This document shows, one piece after another, positions 17,864 through 27,825 of a stretch of DNA of 64,000 nucleotides. The stretch is from CAWATZ01 sp963784995 (GTDB taxonomy: Bacteria > Planctomycetota > Planctomycetia > Gemmatales > Gemmataceae). The stretch is taken from assembly GCA_963784995.1 (NCBI GenBank), contig CAWATZ010000003.1, positions 1,984,001-2,048,000 on the forward strand, written 5' to 3'. The translations under genes were made by a program, and so were the position numbers. Position 1 is the stretch's first letter. Each line of letters opens with the position of its first letter. The notes beneath the pieces were generated by a model. The model ran no database searches. It saw only the letters and a program-made list of their open reading frames with translations, and was not told the DNA's origin.

Positions 17864-18268
17864 ATGAAAAGCCTGGCTGATGGCCTCCCCCCCGAAATGG
17901 CTCAACAACTCCATCCCGACTGGCGCAAGAACGAAGCGGCCTACCAGGCCGTCCGCGATCAGCTTCTCACTCAATACCAGGGTCAGTGGATCACCTTCGC
18001 CGATGGCGCTGTCCTCGTCGCCGCGGCGACTCCGTTAGAGGTGTTTCTTGCCGTCCAGCAATCGAGCCGCCACCCCTTCATCATCCGCGCTGGACATGAA
18101 GACGAGCCGTGGTATCGCATACGCCGGCTGAGTTTCAGCTACGATACTGCATGTCCCAGCTCGCCGCTGCCGGTTGTGAGCGCCGAGTTCCGAATCGATC
18201 GTCTTCACCGAGGAAGGTTTCGAGCGGGCAAAGCGTCTTCTGGAAGAGCTTTTCTCCAAGCCTGCTGA
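17864..18268 (+). pseudogene. Hypothetical protein, probably truncated aspartyl-protease-like gene
   Basis: The N-terminal 110 residues (MKSLADGLPPEMAQQLHPDW, then NEAAYQAVRDQLLTQYQGQW and YDTACPSSPLPVVSAEF) resemble proteins in which this region precedes a retropepsin-like domain with a DTGA motif. After VVSAEF the sequence departs into RIDRLHRGRFRAG and soon stops, and no DTGA follows. In another frame a different gene-like tail, IVFTEEGFERAKRLLEELF, appears at about 18195-18250. It looks like a broken or recombined gene. ATG at 17864 with GAGGTGACC upstream. The family resemblance is from memory, not from a search. Confidence 0.5.
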
Positions 18269-18497
18269 AAAGTTCGAGTCAGCAGAGAGAGGCCGCCGTT
18301 CTCGTTCTCCGCGGCGTTGAACGCGCCCGCACCCCTTGATGCCCGGCGAGATGCGCTGTACAACAAGCTCAATTGCCTCAGGACGGGGCCTCTGGAGGGT
18401 CAGGTCTAGCTCCGGTGCATCTGCACCAGGGCGGCGTTGCGCCGCCCGAGCGTTTACCTCCCCAAGCGTCACAAGGAAGGCTGTTTCAGCCCCGCTA

Positions 18498-18584
18498 CCG
18501 TTTTGCGAAATCGACCGGTTGCCGCGGACTGGAACTATCCCGCCAATCGGAATCCCGCGGCAACCGGTCGATTTCGCAAAACGG
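18498..18584. repeat. Perfect 30-bp inverted repeat
   Basis: Arms 18498-18527 and 18555-18584 are exact reverse complements over 30 bp. The 27-bp loop is itself partly self-complementary (GGAACTATCC and GGAATCC flanking CCGCCAATC). Confidence 0.9.
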
Positions 18585-18640
18585 CGGGTCCGAGAGCCTT
18601 CCCAGTCCCAGGTCAGGTTGTAGACGTCCTCCAGAGTCCG

Positions 18641-18670
18641 GGGCTGTCCGATCCAAACGTCGGACAGCCC
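18641..18670 (-). terminator. Hairpin downstream of the amidohydrolase gene
   Basis: Arms GGGCTGTCCGA (18641-18651) and TCGGACAGCCC (18660-18670) form an 11-bp stem with an 8-base loop, 8 bp after the stop codon of the minus-strand amidohydrolase. There is no U tract, so intrinsic termination is only possible, not shown. Confidence 0.45.
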
Positions 18671-18678
18671 TGGTTCGC

Positions 18679-19734
18679 TCATCGCCGCGGGCTGACTTCC
18701 CTGGCTCGCGGCAGCAGCCGAAAGGCATTGCCGCAATAGACCTGTTCGAGGACGTCGTCCGGCAGATTCAGCCCTCGCAGCAGGGGCGTCGGCGCGTCAT
18801 CCCCGTCGTAGTCCGGATCGTCGATCGGACTGCGACCCTCCCAGGCGCTCTCCCACAGCGTTCGCTGACACCAGTAGCGGCTGACGTAATGCTCACGCAC
18901 CAAACCGTGATGCGTCACCAGGTCGGAGCCGAAGAGGAACCGCTGCGGAAACCGGCACACCAGGCCGCGCATGGCGTCGCGGCGCGCGGACACCTCACGC
19001 ACCTGCCACTTGGTGGCGCTGGTGTCGAGGTACAGGTTGGGATACTGCTCCAGCAGCGCTTCGAGGTGGTCGGGATGTTCCGGGTCGCCGCCCACGTGGG
19101 CGGCAATCCAGGTCAGATCGGGGAACTCCTCCAGGAGCCGGTGCAGTCCCGGGTACTGGTCCGGCTTGGTGCCGAACTTGCTGGCGTCGGCATAGGCCCG
19201 GCGAAACCAGATGTCCGGGTCGGCAACGTGGACCATGAACACCCGGACCCCGGCCGCGCGGGCCCGCCGGACCGCTTCGATGCGGTACGGCGCATCGACG
19301 AACAGGCCGCGCTCCCGGCCGCGCGGGGCGGCCCAGAACTTGATGATCTCCACGCCCAGCTCCAGGAACCGATCCAGCCGGGCAAACACGGCGTCATCGG
19401 GTTCGTCGATCTTCGTCTTGGCGATGGGGCCGTTGAAACCGAGCTGGTCGCCAAAGCGCTCGCGCAGCGGTGGGATGTCTTCCGGCTGACACATGGAATA
19501 GACCCGGCGGACGCCGAACTCCCTGGCCACGGCAAGCATGATCTCTGCCTGCGTGAGGCTGGGTTCCGCGTCTGTGTTCGTTGAGCCGTCAGCGGGCTTG
19601 CCAGGGCGAGTGCGCATGACGTGGGCATGCACGTCAATCAACGGTCCCCGGTAGCGCAGATGAGCGCGCTGATTGAAGTCCAGACCGGTGACGTTGTACT
19701 CCGGAGGGGCGGCGGTGTTTGTCGAAGATTGCAT
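18679..19734 (-). CDS. Amidohydrolase family (PF04909-type) metal-dependent hydrolase
   Basis: 351 residues. The N-terminal IDVHAHVM gives the HxH metal site of the TIM-barrel amidohydrolases; WIAAHVGGDPEH supplies a further His; RFLFGSDLVTHH near residue 270 supplies the metal-binding Asp in GSD. This is the pattern of amidohydrolase-2 enzymes, many of which are decarboxylases or lactonases. No signal peptide. The substrate is not predictable. It is monocistronic, with a palindrome upstream and a hairpin downstream. Confidence 0.85.
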   Translation of the reverse strand: MQSSTNTAAPPEYNVTGLDFNQRAHLRYRGPLIDVHAHVMRTRPGKPADGSTNTDAEPSLTQAEIMLAVAREFGVRRVYSMCQPEDIPPLRERFGDQLGFNGPIAKTKIDEPDDAVFARLDRFLELGVEIIKFWAAPRGRERGLFVDAPYRIEAVRRARAAGVRVFMVHVADPDIWFRRAYADASKFGTKPDQYPGLHRLLEEFPDLTWIAAHVGGDPEHPDHLEALLEQYPNLYLDTSATKWQVREVSARRDAMRGLVCRFPQRFLFGSDLVTHHGLVREHYVSRYWCQRTLWESAWEGRSPIDDPDYDGDDAPTPLLRGLNLPDDVLEQVYCGNAFRLLPRAREVSPRR

Positions 19735-19777
19735 GGGGCCCCCACCGTGGTTTCCAAGGGATCAAAGAGACTCAAAT

Positions 19778-19908
19778 CCAACCCCACCCCGAAGCAGGGC
19801 GTTAGCCACCCTTCGCAGAAGGGTGCCGGCCTGGAGCCCGAAGGACCCGCTGGCCTGCACCCTTCTGCGAAGGGTGGCTAACAGGCCCCGCTTCGGGGTG
19901 GGGGTTGG
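19778..19908. repeat. Nested palindrome between amidohydrolase and Cys-rich gene
   Basis: Inner arms 19801-19825 and 19858-19882 are exact 25-bp reverse complements, each itself a hairpin (CACCCTTC/GAAGGGTG). They lie within outer arms 19778-19795 and 19890-19908, complementary apart from one extra G. Confidence 0.9.
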
Positions 19909-19924
19909 TCAGGGGCGATCAGCG

Positions 19925-20198
19925 TCAATCGGACTTCACCGCCTTGGCGTTCGCGGTGGTCCTGGCGGCCAAAGCAGCACTCCGAAGGCGGATTGCAGCA
20001 GGGCAGATCGCCGCCACAACAATCGGTCTTGGCCTTCGCCGTCAGGCAGCACTCGGACGGCGGGTCGCAGCAGTCCAGACCGAGCTGGCAGCAGTCCGTC
20101 GTCTGGGCGGTGAACAGGCCACCGGCCCAGGCCGCTCCGGCCAGCGTGAGAACAAGCACGACAGCAGACAGAACGAGATAGCGTGTACGCATCGTCAT
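19925..20198 (-). CDS. Small secreted protein with repeated Cys-Cys pairs
   Basis: Begins MTMRTRYLVLSAVVLVLTLA, a signal peptide ending at AWA, followed by a mature part with repeated CC pairs: DCCQLGLDCCDPPSECC and TDCCGGDLPCCNPPSECC. The near repeat of PPSECC suggests two copies of one unit. Conserved-looking sequence then switches frame at about 19970; in the shifted frame the protein ends shortly with TTANAKAVKSD at 19925, while the unshifted frame runs on through palindrome DNA to 19878. It could bind metal or form disulfides. The next gene upstream is also secreted and Cys-rich. Function unknown. Confidence 0.6.
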
Positions 20199-20290
20199 TT
20201 CTCCAGTGCAATTCGGGCGATCACTCGGATCAGTAAATACGGTGTCAGCGGGGAGGCAGGGACGCCTCGAAACGCGATCCACCGTCCGGC

Positions 20291-20698
20291 TCAACAAAGC
20301 CAGACGCACTGAAGAACACGTAAGGGTGGAGAGGGATCAAGCAAAGCAGGACGGCCGGGCCGCCCGAGCGCGGGGCAGACCGACGGCGGATTGAGCGGCA
20401 GCGGAAGAAGGGCCACGGTCAGATCAACCGGCGCCTGTTCCGTCCTGGGAAGGTTCAAGGGAACCGGGTCGCAGCAGCAGAGCATTTCCGGCTGAGTCGG
20501 AGCCGGTGGGACGTTCGGCGGCGATTGCTCCTCGGCGGCCTGCTTGTGGCAGCAATGGGCAGGCTTCTCGGGAGCAGGGGCCGTCCTCGGTTTGCTGGCG
20601 CAGCAGGACCGCGGAGCGATGAAACAGCACCATCCCGGAGGCAGCGCGACCAGCACGCTGCTGACGATTGCCAGGAGTTGAGGGACGATGGTGTTCAT
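20291..20698 (-). CDS. Small secreted Cys-rich protein
   Basis: About 135 residues from the Met at 20698 (a Met at 20707 is an alternative). A signal-like hydrophobic stretch (IVPQLLAIVSSVLVALPPG) is followed by WCCF, RSCCAS, HCCHKQ and MLCCCDP, then a Pro/Leu-rich tail ending LRVLQCVWLC. Cys and His pairs suggest metal binding outside the cytoplasm. It probably forms a two-gene unit with the Cys-rich gene 92 bp downstream. No metal pump or regulator is nearby to name the metal. Confidence 0.6.
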   Translation of the reverse strand: MNTIVPQLLAIVSSVLVALPPGWCCFIAPRSCCASKPRTAPAPEKPAHCCHKQAAEEQSPPNVPPAPTQPEMLCCCDPVPLNLPRTEQAPVDLTVALLPLPLNPPSVCPALGRPGRPALLDPSPPLRVLQCVWLC

Positions 20699-20836
20699 AC
20701 TCTTCATTCAATGCACGTCAGCGCCGGAAGTCAACAGGGACTCGATCCGAGAAAGTTGGCTTGCCCGCCGCTGAGCGGATATAACAGCCCTTGCGAACGG
20801 ACCTCCTTGATTGAACCTCACAACCGGAGACTGATC

Positions 20837-21724
20837 GTGAAATCGCTGCAAGGGTTCTCGTGGGCGCTGGCCGCGCTCCTGGCGTGGACGGGATCGATCC
20901 CGGCGCAGCGGCCGTTGCCCGAAGGAGTCAAGGTGCTGCGCGACCTGGAGTACGTCAAGGACGGGCACGAGCGGCAAAAGCTCGACCTGTACTTGCCGGA
21001 GAAGTCGGCCGGCCCGCTGCCGGTGGTCGTCTGGGTCCACGGCGGGGCCTGGCTCCGGGGCAGCAAGGACCCTTGCCCGGCGACCTTCCTCTCCGGGAAG
21101 GGCTTTGCGGTGGCCAGCATCAACTACCGGCTCAGCGGGCAAGCCGTGTTCCCGGCACAGATCGAGGACTGCAAGGCCGCCGTCCGCTGGCTGCGAGCCA
21201 ACGCCAAAAAATACAACCTGAACCCCGATCACGTCGGCGCCTGGGGCGGCTCGGCCGGTGGGCACCTGGTCGCCCTGCTGGGCACCAGCGGCGGCGTCAA
21301 GGAGCTGGAGGGCAAGGGTGGCAACCTCGACCAGTCCAGCAAGGTGATGTGCGTCGTGGACTGGTTCGGCCACTCGGATTTGCGCAACGCCCCGGGGCCG
21401 CGCAACGATCCCAAACATCCCGTGGCCCAGCTGCTGGGCGGCACCACTACCGCGGAGAAGGAGAAAGCCGCTCTCGCCAGCCCCGTCGTTCACATCACGA
21501 AGGAGTGTCCGCCCTTCCTCATCATGCACGGCGACCAGGATCGGTCGGTGCCCTTGCCGCAGAGCAAGATGCTGGCCGAGGCGCTCAAGAAGGCCAGCGT
21601 GCCGGTGACGTTTGTCATCCTGGAAGGGGCCGGCCACGGCGGACCGGAGTTTTACAAGGAGGAAAACCGCAAGCGCGTCGAGGAGTTCTTCACGCAGCAC
21701 CTGAAGGGTGCGCCGAAAAAGTAA
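20837..21724 (+). CDS. Secreted alpha/beta hydrolase (esterase/lipase type)
   Basis: 295 residues from a GTG start at 20837 with GGAG upstream and a signal peptide (LQGFSWALAALLAWTGSIPA). Catalytic features: oxyanion HGGAWLRG, nucleophile Ser in WGGSAGGH, Asp in HGDQDRSVP, and His in GAGHGGPEF. This layout is typical of the planctomycete carboxylesterase / BD-FAE-like exported hydrolases that act on small esters or acylated carbohydrates. Followed after 46 bp by the next gene in the same direction, so possibly an operon. Confidence 0.87.
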   Translation: MKSLQGFSWALAALLAWTGSIPAQRPLPEGVKVLRDLEYVKDGHERQKLDLYLPEKSAGPLPVVVWVHGGAWLRGSKDPCPATFLSGKGFAVASINYRLSGQAVFPAQIEDCKAAVRWLRANAKKYNLNPDHVGAWGGSAGGHLVALLGTSGGVKELEGKGGNLDQSSKVMCVVDWFGHSDLRNAPGPRNDPKHPVAQLLGGTTTAEKEKAALASPVVHITKECPPFLIMHGDQDRSVPLPQSKMLAEALKKASVPVTFVILEGAGHGGPEFYKEENRKRVEEFFTQHLKGAPKK

Positions 21725-21770
21725 CAAGCCTGATACAAGAATCCCCAACCCTCCCACGAGGTATCCCACG

Positions 21771-22738
21771 ATGATCCGCCTGTTGTCCTCTCTTGTAGCG
21801 CTGCTCGTCGTCGCTGCCGTTTATGCGGTCGATGAGAAGCCGGCCGCCAAGCCCGATCCGGCGGCGGTCCGCAAGCTGGTCGAGCAATTGAAGAGCGACG
21901 ACTTCGAGACGCGCGAGAAAGCGACACAGGAGCTATCCAAACTCGAAGAAATCACCGAGCGAGCTGCGGAAGGCGGGCCAGAGCGACGACCTCGAGGTGC
22001 GTCAGCGCAGCGCGATCCGCCATCGACGCCATCACGAAGCGTGCCGATGAGAAGGCCTTCCGGGCGATGATCGCCGACCTGCAGAAGGTCGAGCTGGATC
22101 GCCTGGTGCGGGGCATGGTCAAGAACCCCGAGGCCGGCGACAAGCCGTGGGAGGCCGTGCAGAAGGCGACCCGGGCGGTCACGGCCAGGGCGAACGAACT
22201 GGCCGGGCGGAAGTTTGCCGTCCCCGAGCCGGACATGAAGACGCTGCCTCAGGGCACTGTGGCTCAAAATCAGATCGTTTATCGCGGCCAGCGACTCCTG
22301 CTGGACAACCCGAACGCGAGGATGGTGAACGTGGACGGCTGTGTCATCCTCTGCAAGGGGCCGACGCCGCGAGTGACCTCCTTGACCAATTCGATCGTCG
22401 TCTGCGACGGCGACTTTACCGGAAGCGTCCGGCTGGACAATTGCCTGCTGATCGTGCGCGGCAACGTCGGTCCGATCACGGCTGCGCGAAGCAGCATCAT
22501 TGTGGCAACAGGCGAGCTCCAGGCGGTGGCGTCTTCCCAGGACAGCTTTTACCAGGTCAGCAACAAGCAACTGCGCTTCACCGGGGCCAACAACAACGTT
22601 TACGTCAAATCAACTGCGCAGGTCCCTGGAGGGGACAGGACCGGCAAGACCCTGGACGTGGAGAAGGGGCCGCTGCAACTGATCAAGTTCAGCGACGCCA
22701 AGAAGAAGGAGGAAACGCCGAAGCCGGAGAAGAAGTGA
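21771..22738 (+). CDS. Exported HEAT-like protein of unknown function (two frameshifts)
   Basis: Begins MIRLLSSLVALLVVAAVYA, a signal peptide, followed by a HEAT-type unit KLVEQLKSDDFETREKATQEL. The frame breaks at about 21950 and again at about 22015; joining the frames gives LRKAGQSDDLEVRQRSA, then AIDAITKRADEKAF, consistent with a second HEAT unit. The rest (22067-22738) is a beta-rich domain with repeated short strands (VNVDGCVILCKGP, TNSIVVCDGDF, LDNCLLIVRGN) like a small parallel beta-helix, and ends in a Lys-rich tail. Convergent with the SUMF1 gene, 12 bp apart. Function not recognised. Confidence 0.65.
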
Positions 22739-22750
22739 ACGGAACCTGGA

Positions 22751-23619
<869 letters not shown>

Positions 23620-23788
23620 TCCTGATTCCTCCCGCTCGCCATTCTATCATCCCGGCCCGAAGCGGCTGGGTCCAGCGACAGCCGCCCGCAAACCTTGGCA
23701 GGCGGAAGCCGCTGAGTAAGATCAAGCACAGAGAATGCCAGCACGCTGCTGACTTGCCAGCCCCAGCATGTTCCCTGGAGAATCGAGC

Positions 23789-25328
23789 ATGTCCACCCTG
23801 AGATGCCTGCTTGCCTTGCTCATCGCCTTCTCGCCGCTTCTGGGCGACGGAACCCGGACGAGCGCTGCCGAGAAGAAACAACCCAACATCCTCTTTATCT
23901 TTTCCGACGATCATGCCTACCAGGCCATCGGGGCCTACGGCTCGAAGCTGAACAAGACGCCCAACCTCGACCGCATCGCCAACGAGGGCATGCGCTTCGA
24001 TCGCTGCATCGTGCCCAACTCCATTTGCGGGCCGAGCCGGGCGACGGTCCTGACCGGGAAATACTCGCACAGCAACGGCTTCTACAACAACACCAACAGC
24101 AAGTTCGACGGCTCCCAGACCACCTTCCCCAAGCTGCTCCAGAAGGCCGGCTACCAGACCGCCATTGTCGGCAAATGGCACCTGGTCACCAACCCGACCG
24201 GCTTCGACTACTGGGAGATCCTGCCCGGCCAGGGACAGTATTACAATCCGCCGATGATCCGCGGCGGCGAACGGGTCAAGCACGAGGGCTACACCACCGA
24301 CATCATCACCGACAAGGCGCTGGATTGGCTCAAGAAACGCGATCCGAACAAGCCCTTCCTGATGATGTGCCAGCACAAGGCCCCCCACCGCGAGTGGGAG
24401 CCGAACCTCAAGTACCTGCCCCTTTACGACAACGTGAAGTTTCCCGAGCCCGAGACGCTTTTCGATGACTACTCCGGCCGGGGCAAGGCGGAGCATACCC
24501 AGGACATGACCATCGAAAAGACGATGACGCCCAGGGACTTGAAGCTCGTCGCGCCCACGACGCTCACCCCCGCACAGCGCAAGGTCTGGGACGCCTGGTA
24601 TGAGCCGCGCAACGACGAGTTCCGCAAGGCCAACCTGAAGGGCAAGGACCTGGTGCGCTGGAAATATCAGCGGTACATGCACGATTATCTCGGCTGCATC
24701 GCCTCGGTGGACGAGAGCGTGGGCCGGCTGCTCGATTACCTGAAGGAGGCCGGGCCTCGACAAGGACACCATCGTCGTCTACTCCTCCGACCAGGGCTTC
24801 TACCTCGGCGAACACGGCTGGTTCGACAAACGCTGGATCTTCGAGGAATCGCTGCGGACGCCGCTCCTGGTGCGCTGGCCCGGCGTGACCAGGCCCGGCA
24901 GCACCAACAAGGACATGGTTTCCAACCTCGACTTCGCCGAGACGTTCCTGGAAGCGGCCGGCGTGCCCGTCCCCGAGGAGATGCAGGGCCGCAGCCTCGT
25001 TCCCATCCTCAAGGGCAAGACACCCGACGACTGGCGCAAGAGCTTTTACTACCACTACTACGAGTTCCCCGGACCGCACAAGGTCCACCGCCATTACGGC
25101 GTCGTCACGCCGCGTTACAAGCTGGTCTATTTCTACGAGCCGGACGTGGACTACTGGGAGCTGTTCGATCTGGAAAAGGACCCGAACGAACTGAAGAGCG
25201 TCTACAATGAGAAGGAGTACGCCGGGACCCGGAAGGAACTGGAGCAGGAACTGAAGCGCTCGCGCACGACGCTGAAGGTGCCGGACCCGGACCCGGCGGA
25301 GACGATCATCAAGCCACGCAAGCAGTAG
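23789..25328 (+). CDS. Secreted S1-type sulfatase (frameshifted)
   Basis: Signal peptide MSTLRCLLALLIAFSPLL, then the metal-binding Asp pair in FSDDHAY (residues 40-41) and the sulfatase signature C80-GPSR in SICGPSRATVLTGKYSH, where the Cys is turned into formylglycine. VGKWHL and SSDQGFYLGEHGWFDKRW complete the active-site set. The frame breaks at about 24755, between LLDYLKEAG and DKDTIVVYSSDQG. Related to the iduronate/glucosamine sulfatase group, so probably hydrolyses sulfate esters of polysaccharides in the periplasm. Divergent from the SUMF1 gene. The frame-corrected length is about 510 residues, normal for the family. Confidence 0.88.
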
Positions 25329-25380
25329 AGGAGACAAAGGGTTCTGTGGGGTTTTTGGTTTTGGGATGCAGCACCCTGAC

Positions 25381-25594
25381 CCAGGGCGATGCCCTGGGCT
25401 ATCGTGTTGCGCCCCTTCGGGGCGGAAGACAACAGCCCCGAAGGGGCGCAACAGGATAGCCTGGGGCATCGCCCCAGGTGACCAGGGCACCTTTACCCAG
25501 GGCGATGCCCTGGGCTATCCTGTTGCGCCCCTTCGGGGCTTTTTTCTTCCGCCCCGAAGGGGCGCAACAGGATAGCCCAGGGCATCGCCCTGGG
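25381..25594. repeat. Two tandem palindromic elements (family C, copies 2 and 3)
   Basis: Copy 2 spans 25381-25478. Copy 3 spans 25496-25594 with exact 44-bp arms (25496-25539 and 25551-25594) and an 11-bp loop. Both contain GCCCCTTCGGGGC and a hairpin of the type CCAGGGC/GCCCTGG at each outer end, as in 8010-8110. They fill the gap between the sulfatase and the next gene. Confidence 0.92.
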
Positions 25595-25615
25595 GCTTCC
25601 GATTCAGGAGCCATC

Positions 25616-26572
25616 ATGAGCTTGTGGACGCTGGCACTGCTGTCCCTGCTGCCCGCAGAGGTTCCGAAACCGGACCCGGAAGGCCGGGCACTGGCCTACC
25701 TGATCCGGGAAGTGCCGAACTGGCCGGCGGAACACAAGTGCTACTCGTGCCACAACAACGGGGATGCGGCCCGGGCCCTGTACCTGGCCCATAAGCTGGG
25801 GAAGAGCGTGCCCCGCAAGGCGCTGGCCGACACGACGGCCTGGCTGCAAAAGCCGCAGGGCTGGGACCACAACGGCGGCGAAGGACCGTTCAGCGACAAG
25901 AAGCTGGCCCGGCTGCAGTTTGCCGCCACGCTGGCCGCCGCCCGGGACGCCGGCCTGGTGGAGAACAAGGATTCCTTGCTCCAGGCCGCGGAACTGGTCG
26001 CGGCCTTGCAGGACCGGGACGGCTCCTGGCCCACCGATGCCGAGGGGGCCATCGGTTCCCCGGCCACGCATGGCGTCACGCTGGCCACGGTCCTGGCTCG
26101 GCGCACGCTGGCCCAGGCCGACAGGGACAAGCACAGGGAACGCATTACCCGGGCCGACAGCTGGCTGCGGCGCAAGAAGGTCGTCACGGTCCTGGATGCG
26201 GCGGGCGTCCTGCTTGGCCTGGAGCGGGCCGATGATGAGGCCGCGAGGAAACAGCGTGCCGCGTGTCTGGAGCTGATCCGCAAGGGCGAGAACAAGGAGG
26301 GCGGCTGGGGCCCCTACGTCACGTCCGGGGCCGAAGCGTTCGATACCGCCCTGGTGCTGCTGGCGCTGCGCTTGCAGCCTCAGACGGAGGAAACCAGGGC
26401 GCTGCTGAGACGGGGGCGCACATACCTGGTCCAGACACAGCAGAAAGACGGCAGCTGGCGCGAAACGACCCGGCCGGCCAACGGCGACAGCTACGCCCAG
26501 CGCATCGCCACGACCGGCTGGGCCTTGCAGGCATTGCTCTTGACGGAGCCACGCGAAAAGTCTGTCCCATGA
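25616..26572 (+). CDS. Prenyltransferase/squalene-oxidase-repeat protein with an N-terminal haem c motif
   Basis: 318 residues from the ATG at 25616; upstream codons in frame only translate the repeat element. Near residue 43 stands CYSCH, a haem c attachment motif (CxxCH). The rest is an alpha/alpha-toroid of repeats with DRDGSWPTD, EGGWGPY and QKDGSWRET, as in squalene-hopene cyclase relatives, but without the cyclase DxDD motif, so it is probably not a cyclase. The N-terminus is weakly hydrophobic and could be a short signal, as haem attachment would require export. Function unknown. Confidence 0.72.
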   Translation: MSLWTLALLSLLPAEVPKPDPEGRALAYLIREVPNWPAEHKCYSCHNNGDAARALYLAHKLGKSVPRKALADTTAWLQKPQGWDHNGGEGPFSDKKLARLQFAATLAAARDAGLVENKDSLLQAAELVAALQDRDGSWPTDAEGAIGSPATHGVTLATVLARRTLAQADRDKHRERITRADSWLRRKKVVTVLDAAGVLLGLERADDEAARKQRAACLELIRKGENKEGGWGPYVTSGAEAFDTALVLLALRLQPQTEETRALLRRGRTYLVQTQQKDGSWRETTRPANGDSYAQRIATTGWALQALLLTEPREKSVP

Positions 26573-26575
26573 GCA

Positions 26576-26640
26576 TCGTGGGTCAGGATTCCGATCTTGA
26601 CAAACCCCGCCGACGTCAGGATCGGAATCCTGACCCACGA
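26576..26640. repeat. Perfect 21-bp inverted repeat between convergent genes
   Basis: Arms 26576-26596 and 26620-26640 are exact reverse complements with a 23-bp loop. It fills the space between two genes that end towards each other, where a bidirectional terminator would be useful. Confidence 0.85.
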
Positions 26641-26657
26641 GAGACGCAAGCGGCACG

Positions 26658-27623
26658 TCAGCGCCCGCTGACCAGCAGGACAGCGCCCCGGTTGTCGCGC
26701 TTCAGCGTCGCCTTGTCACCGGATTTGAGCGTGTGCCAGGTGACCGTCCGACCTTCCGGCGCCTTGATGAACACGTGGGCATGACTTTCCCCCAGCGCTT
26801 CTACCTGGTCGGCTTGCAAAACCAGCGCCGTCGAGGTCTCGACTGCCAGGCCGAGCATGTGCTTGCCGACCCCTTTCCGGCCCGCCAGGCTGTCCAGCCG
26901 GGGCGAATCACGCAGCAGACCGGTGAAGCGCTCCAGCCGGCCGTTGCGCTCCTCGAAGTGCTGCTCGACGATGGCCCCGTTGAACAACCCCAGTCCGTGA
27001 GCCGCGCGCACGCTCAGCTGTCCGCCCGCGTGGACCTGCTGCTGGTCCAGCGTCATGATCTCGGGGAGCGCGGCCATGCCGGCCGAGGTGCCACCGACGA
27101 TGCCGCCCCGCGTCAGGACCTCCCGGAGCGCTGCCTGGAACCGCGTCTGCCGTGGGAACTCCCCGACGTAGCGATAGTTCAGGCACGACTGATCGCCGCC
27201 GCAGAACCACACCCCCGTGGCCGTGGTCAGTGGCCGAATGAAAGCCGGGTCGTCGGCGTCGTCGGGGTTGTCGGTATAAAGAAAGTCAAAACTGACGATT
27301 CGACTGCTTGTCGCCAGACCCACCCAGGAACTGAACCGCCGATTGAGTACGTCCAGGAATTTCTGTCGATTTTGATAGTCGGCGAGGTGATAGCCCGCGG
27401 AGGGAACCAGGACGATCCGGGCCTCCTTGCCGCCAGCCAACTCGACGAAACGGTTAAAGACTTCATTGGTGATCCGGCCGCCGCCGTGGAGCATCACCGC
27501 CCCTTGCCGGCTGGCCACCTTCGTGGTTGGCAGACCCAGGATGTTGTCGTCCGCTCTTCCTGGGCCCGAGACGCTGCCCAGGACGATCAGGAAAACGGAA
27601 CTGCGTAACAGCATTCGGCTCAT
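26658..27623 (-). CDS. Exported cyanophycinase-like peptidase (family S51)
   Basis: 321 residues from the ATG at 27623, which has GGAGGGG upstream; a GTG at 27638 is an alternative. A signal peptide (LLRSSVFLIVLGSVSGPGRA) is followed by the S51 fold: AVMLHGGGRI, ARIVLVPSAG, VWFCGGDQS and the nucleophile Ser in VGGTSAGMAALPE. The family includes cyanophycinase, which cuts beta-linked Asp-Arg polymers, and peptidase E. No cyanophycin synthetase is in the window, so the substrate may be a related isopeptide. Divergent from the thioredoxin gene. Confidence 0.85.
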   Translation of the reverse strand: MSRMLLRSSVFLIVLGSVSGPGRADDNILGLPTTKVASRQGAVMLHGGGRITNEVFNRFVELAGGKEARIVLVPSAGYHLADYQNRQKFLDVLNRRFSSWVGLATSSRIVSFDFLYTDNPDDADDPAFIRPLTTATGVWFCGGDQSCLNYRYVGEFPRQTRFQAALREVLTRGGIVGGTSAGMAALPEIMTLDQQQVHAGGQLSVRAAHGLGLFNGAIVEQHFEERNGRLERFTGLLRDSPRLDSLAGRKGVGKHMLGLAVETSTALVLQADQVEALGESHAHVFIKAPEGRTVTWHTLKSGDKATLKRDNRGAVLLVSGR

Positions 27624-27825
27624 GCCGTGCCCCTCCACGTGGGTTAACGATGAGTATCCCTACCATGCTCCACAGTATAGTGACCTGTCGCCCGGAGGGA
27701 AGCAAGACAAGATCCCGGCCGGATGCAACCTTGCCACCGGCCCGCCCGCCTGTCTATGATCCCAGCAGCGACGCCCCGGCGTTGCGTTTGCCCCACGATT
27801 CCCGGGCACAAGGAGCGCGGAGGCC

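Larger units (their letters stand above)
18269..18678. other. Decayed region without a convincing gene
   Basis: About 410 bp with short open frames on both strands, none with a ribosome-binding site and family-like composition. It holds the palindrome at 18498-18584 and the hairpin at 18641-18670. It may be debris of the broken gene upstream. Confidence 0.45.

Noticed and set aside
18679..19584. Plus-strand open frame opposite the amidohydrolase
   Set aside because: The minus strand encodes a full amidohydrolase with metal-binding motifs; the opposite frame has no recognisable pattern.
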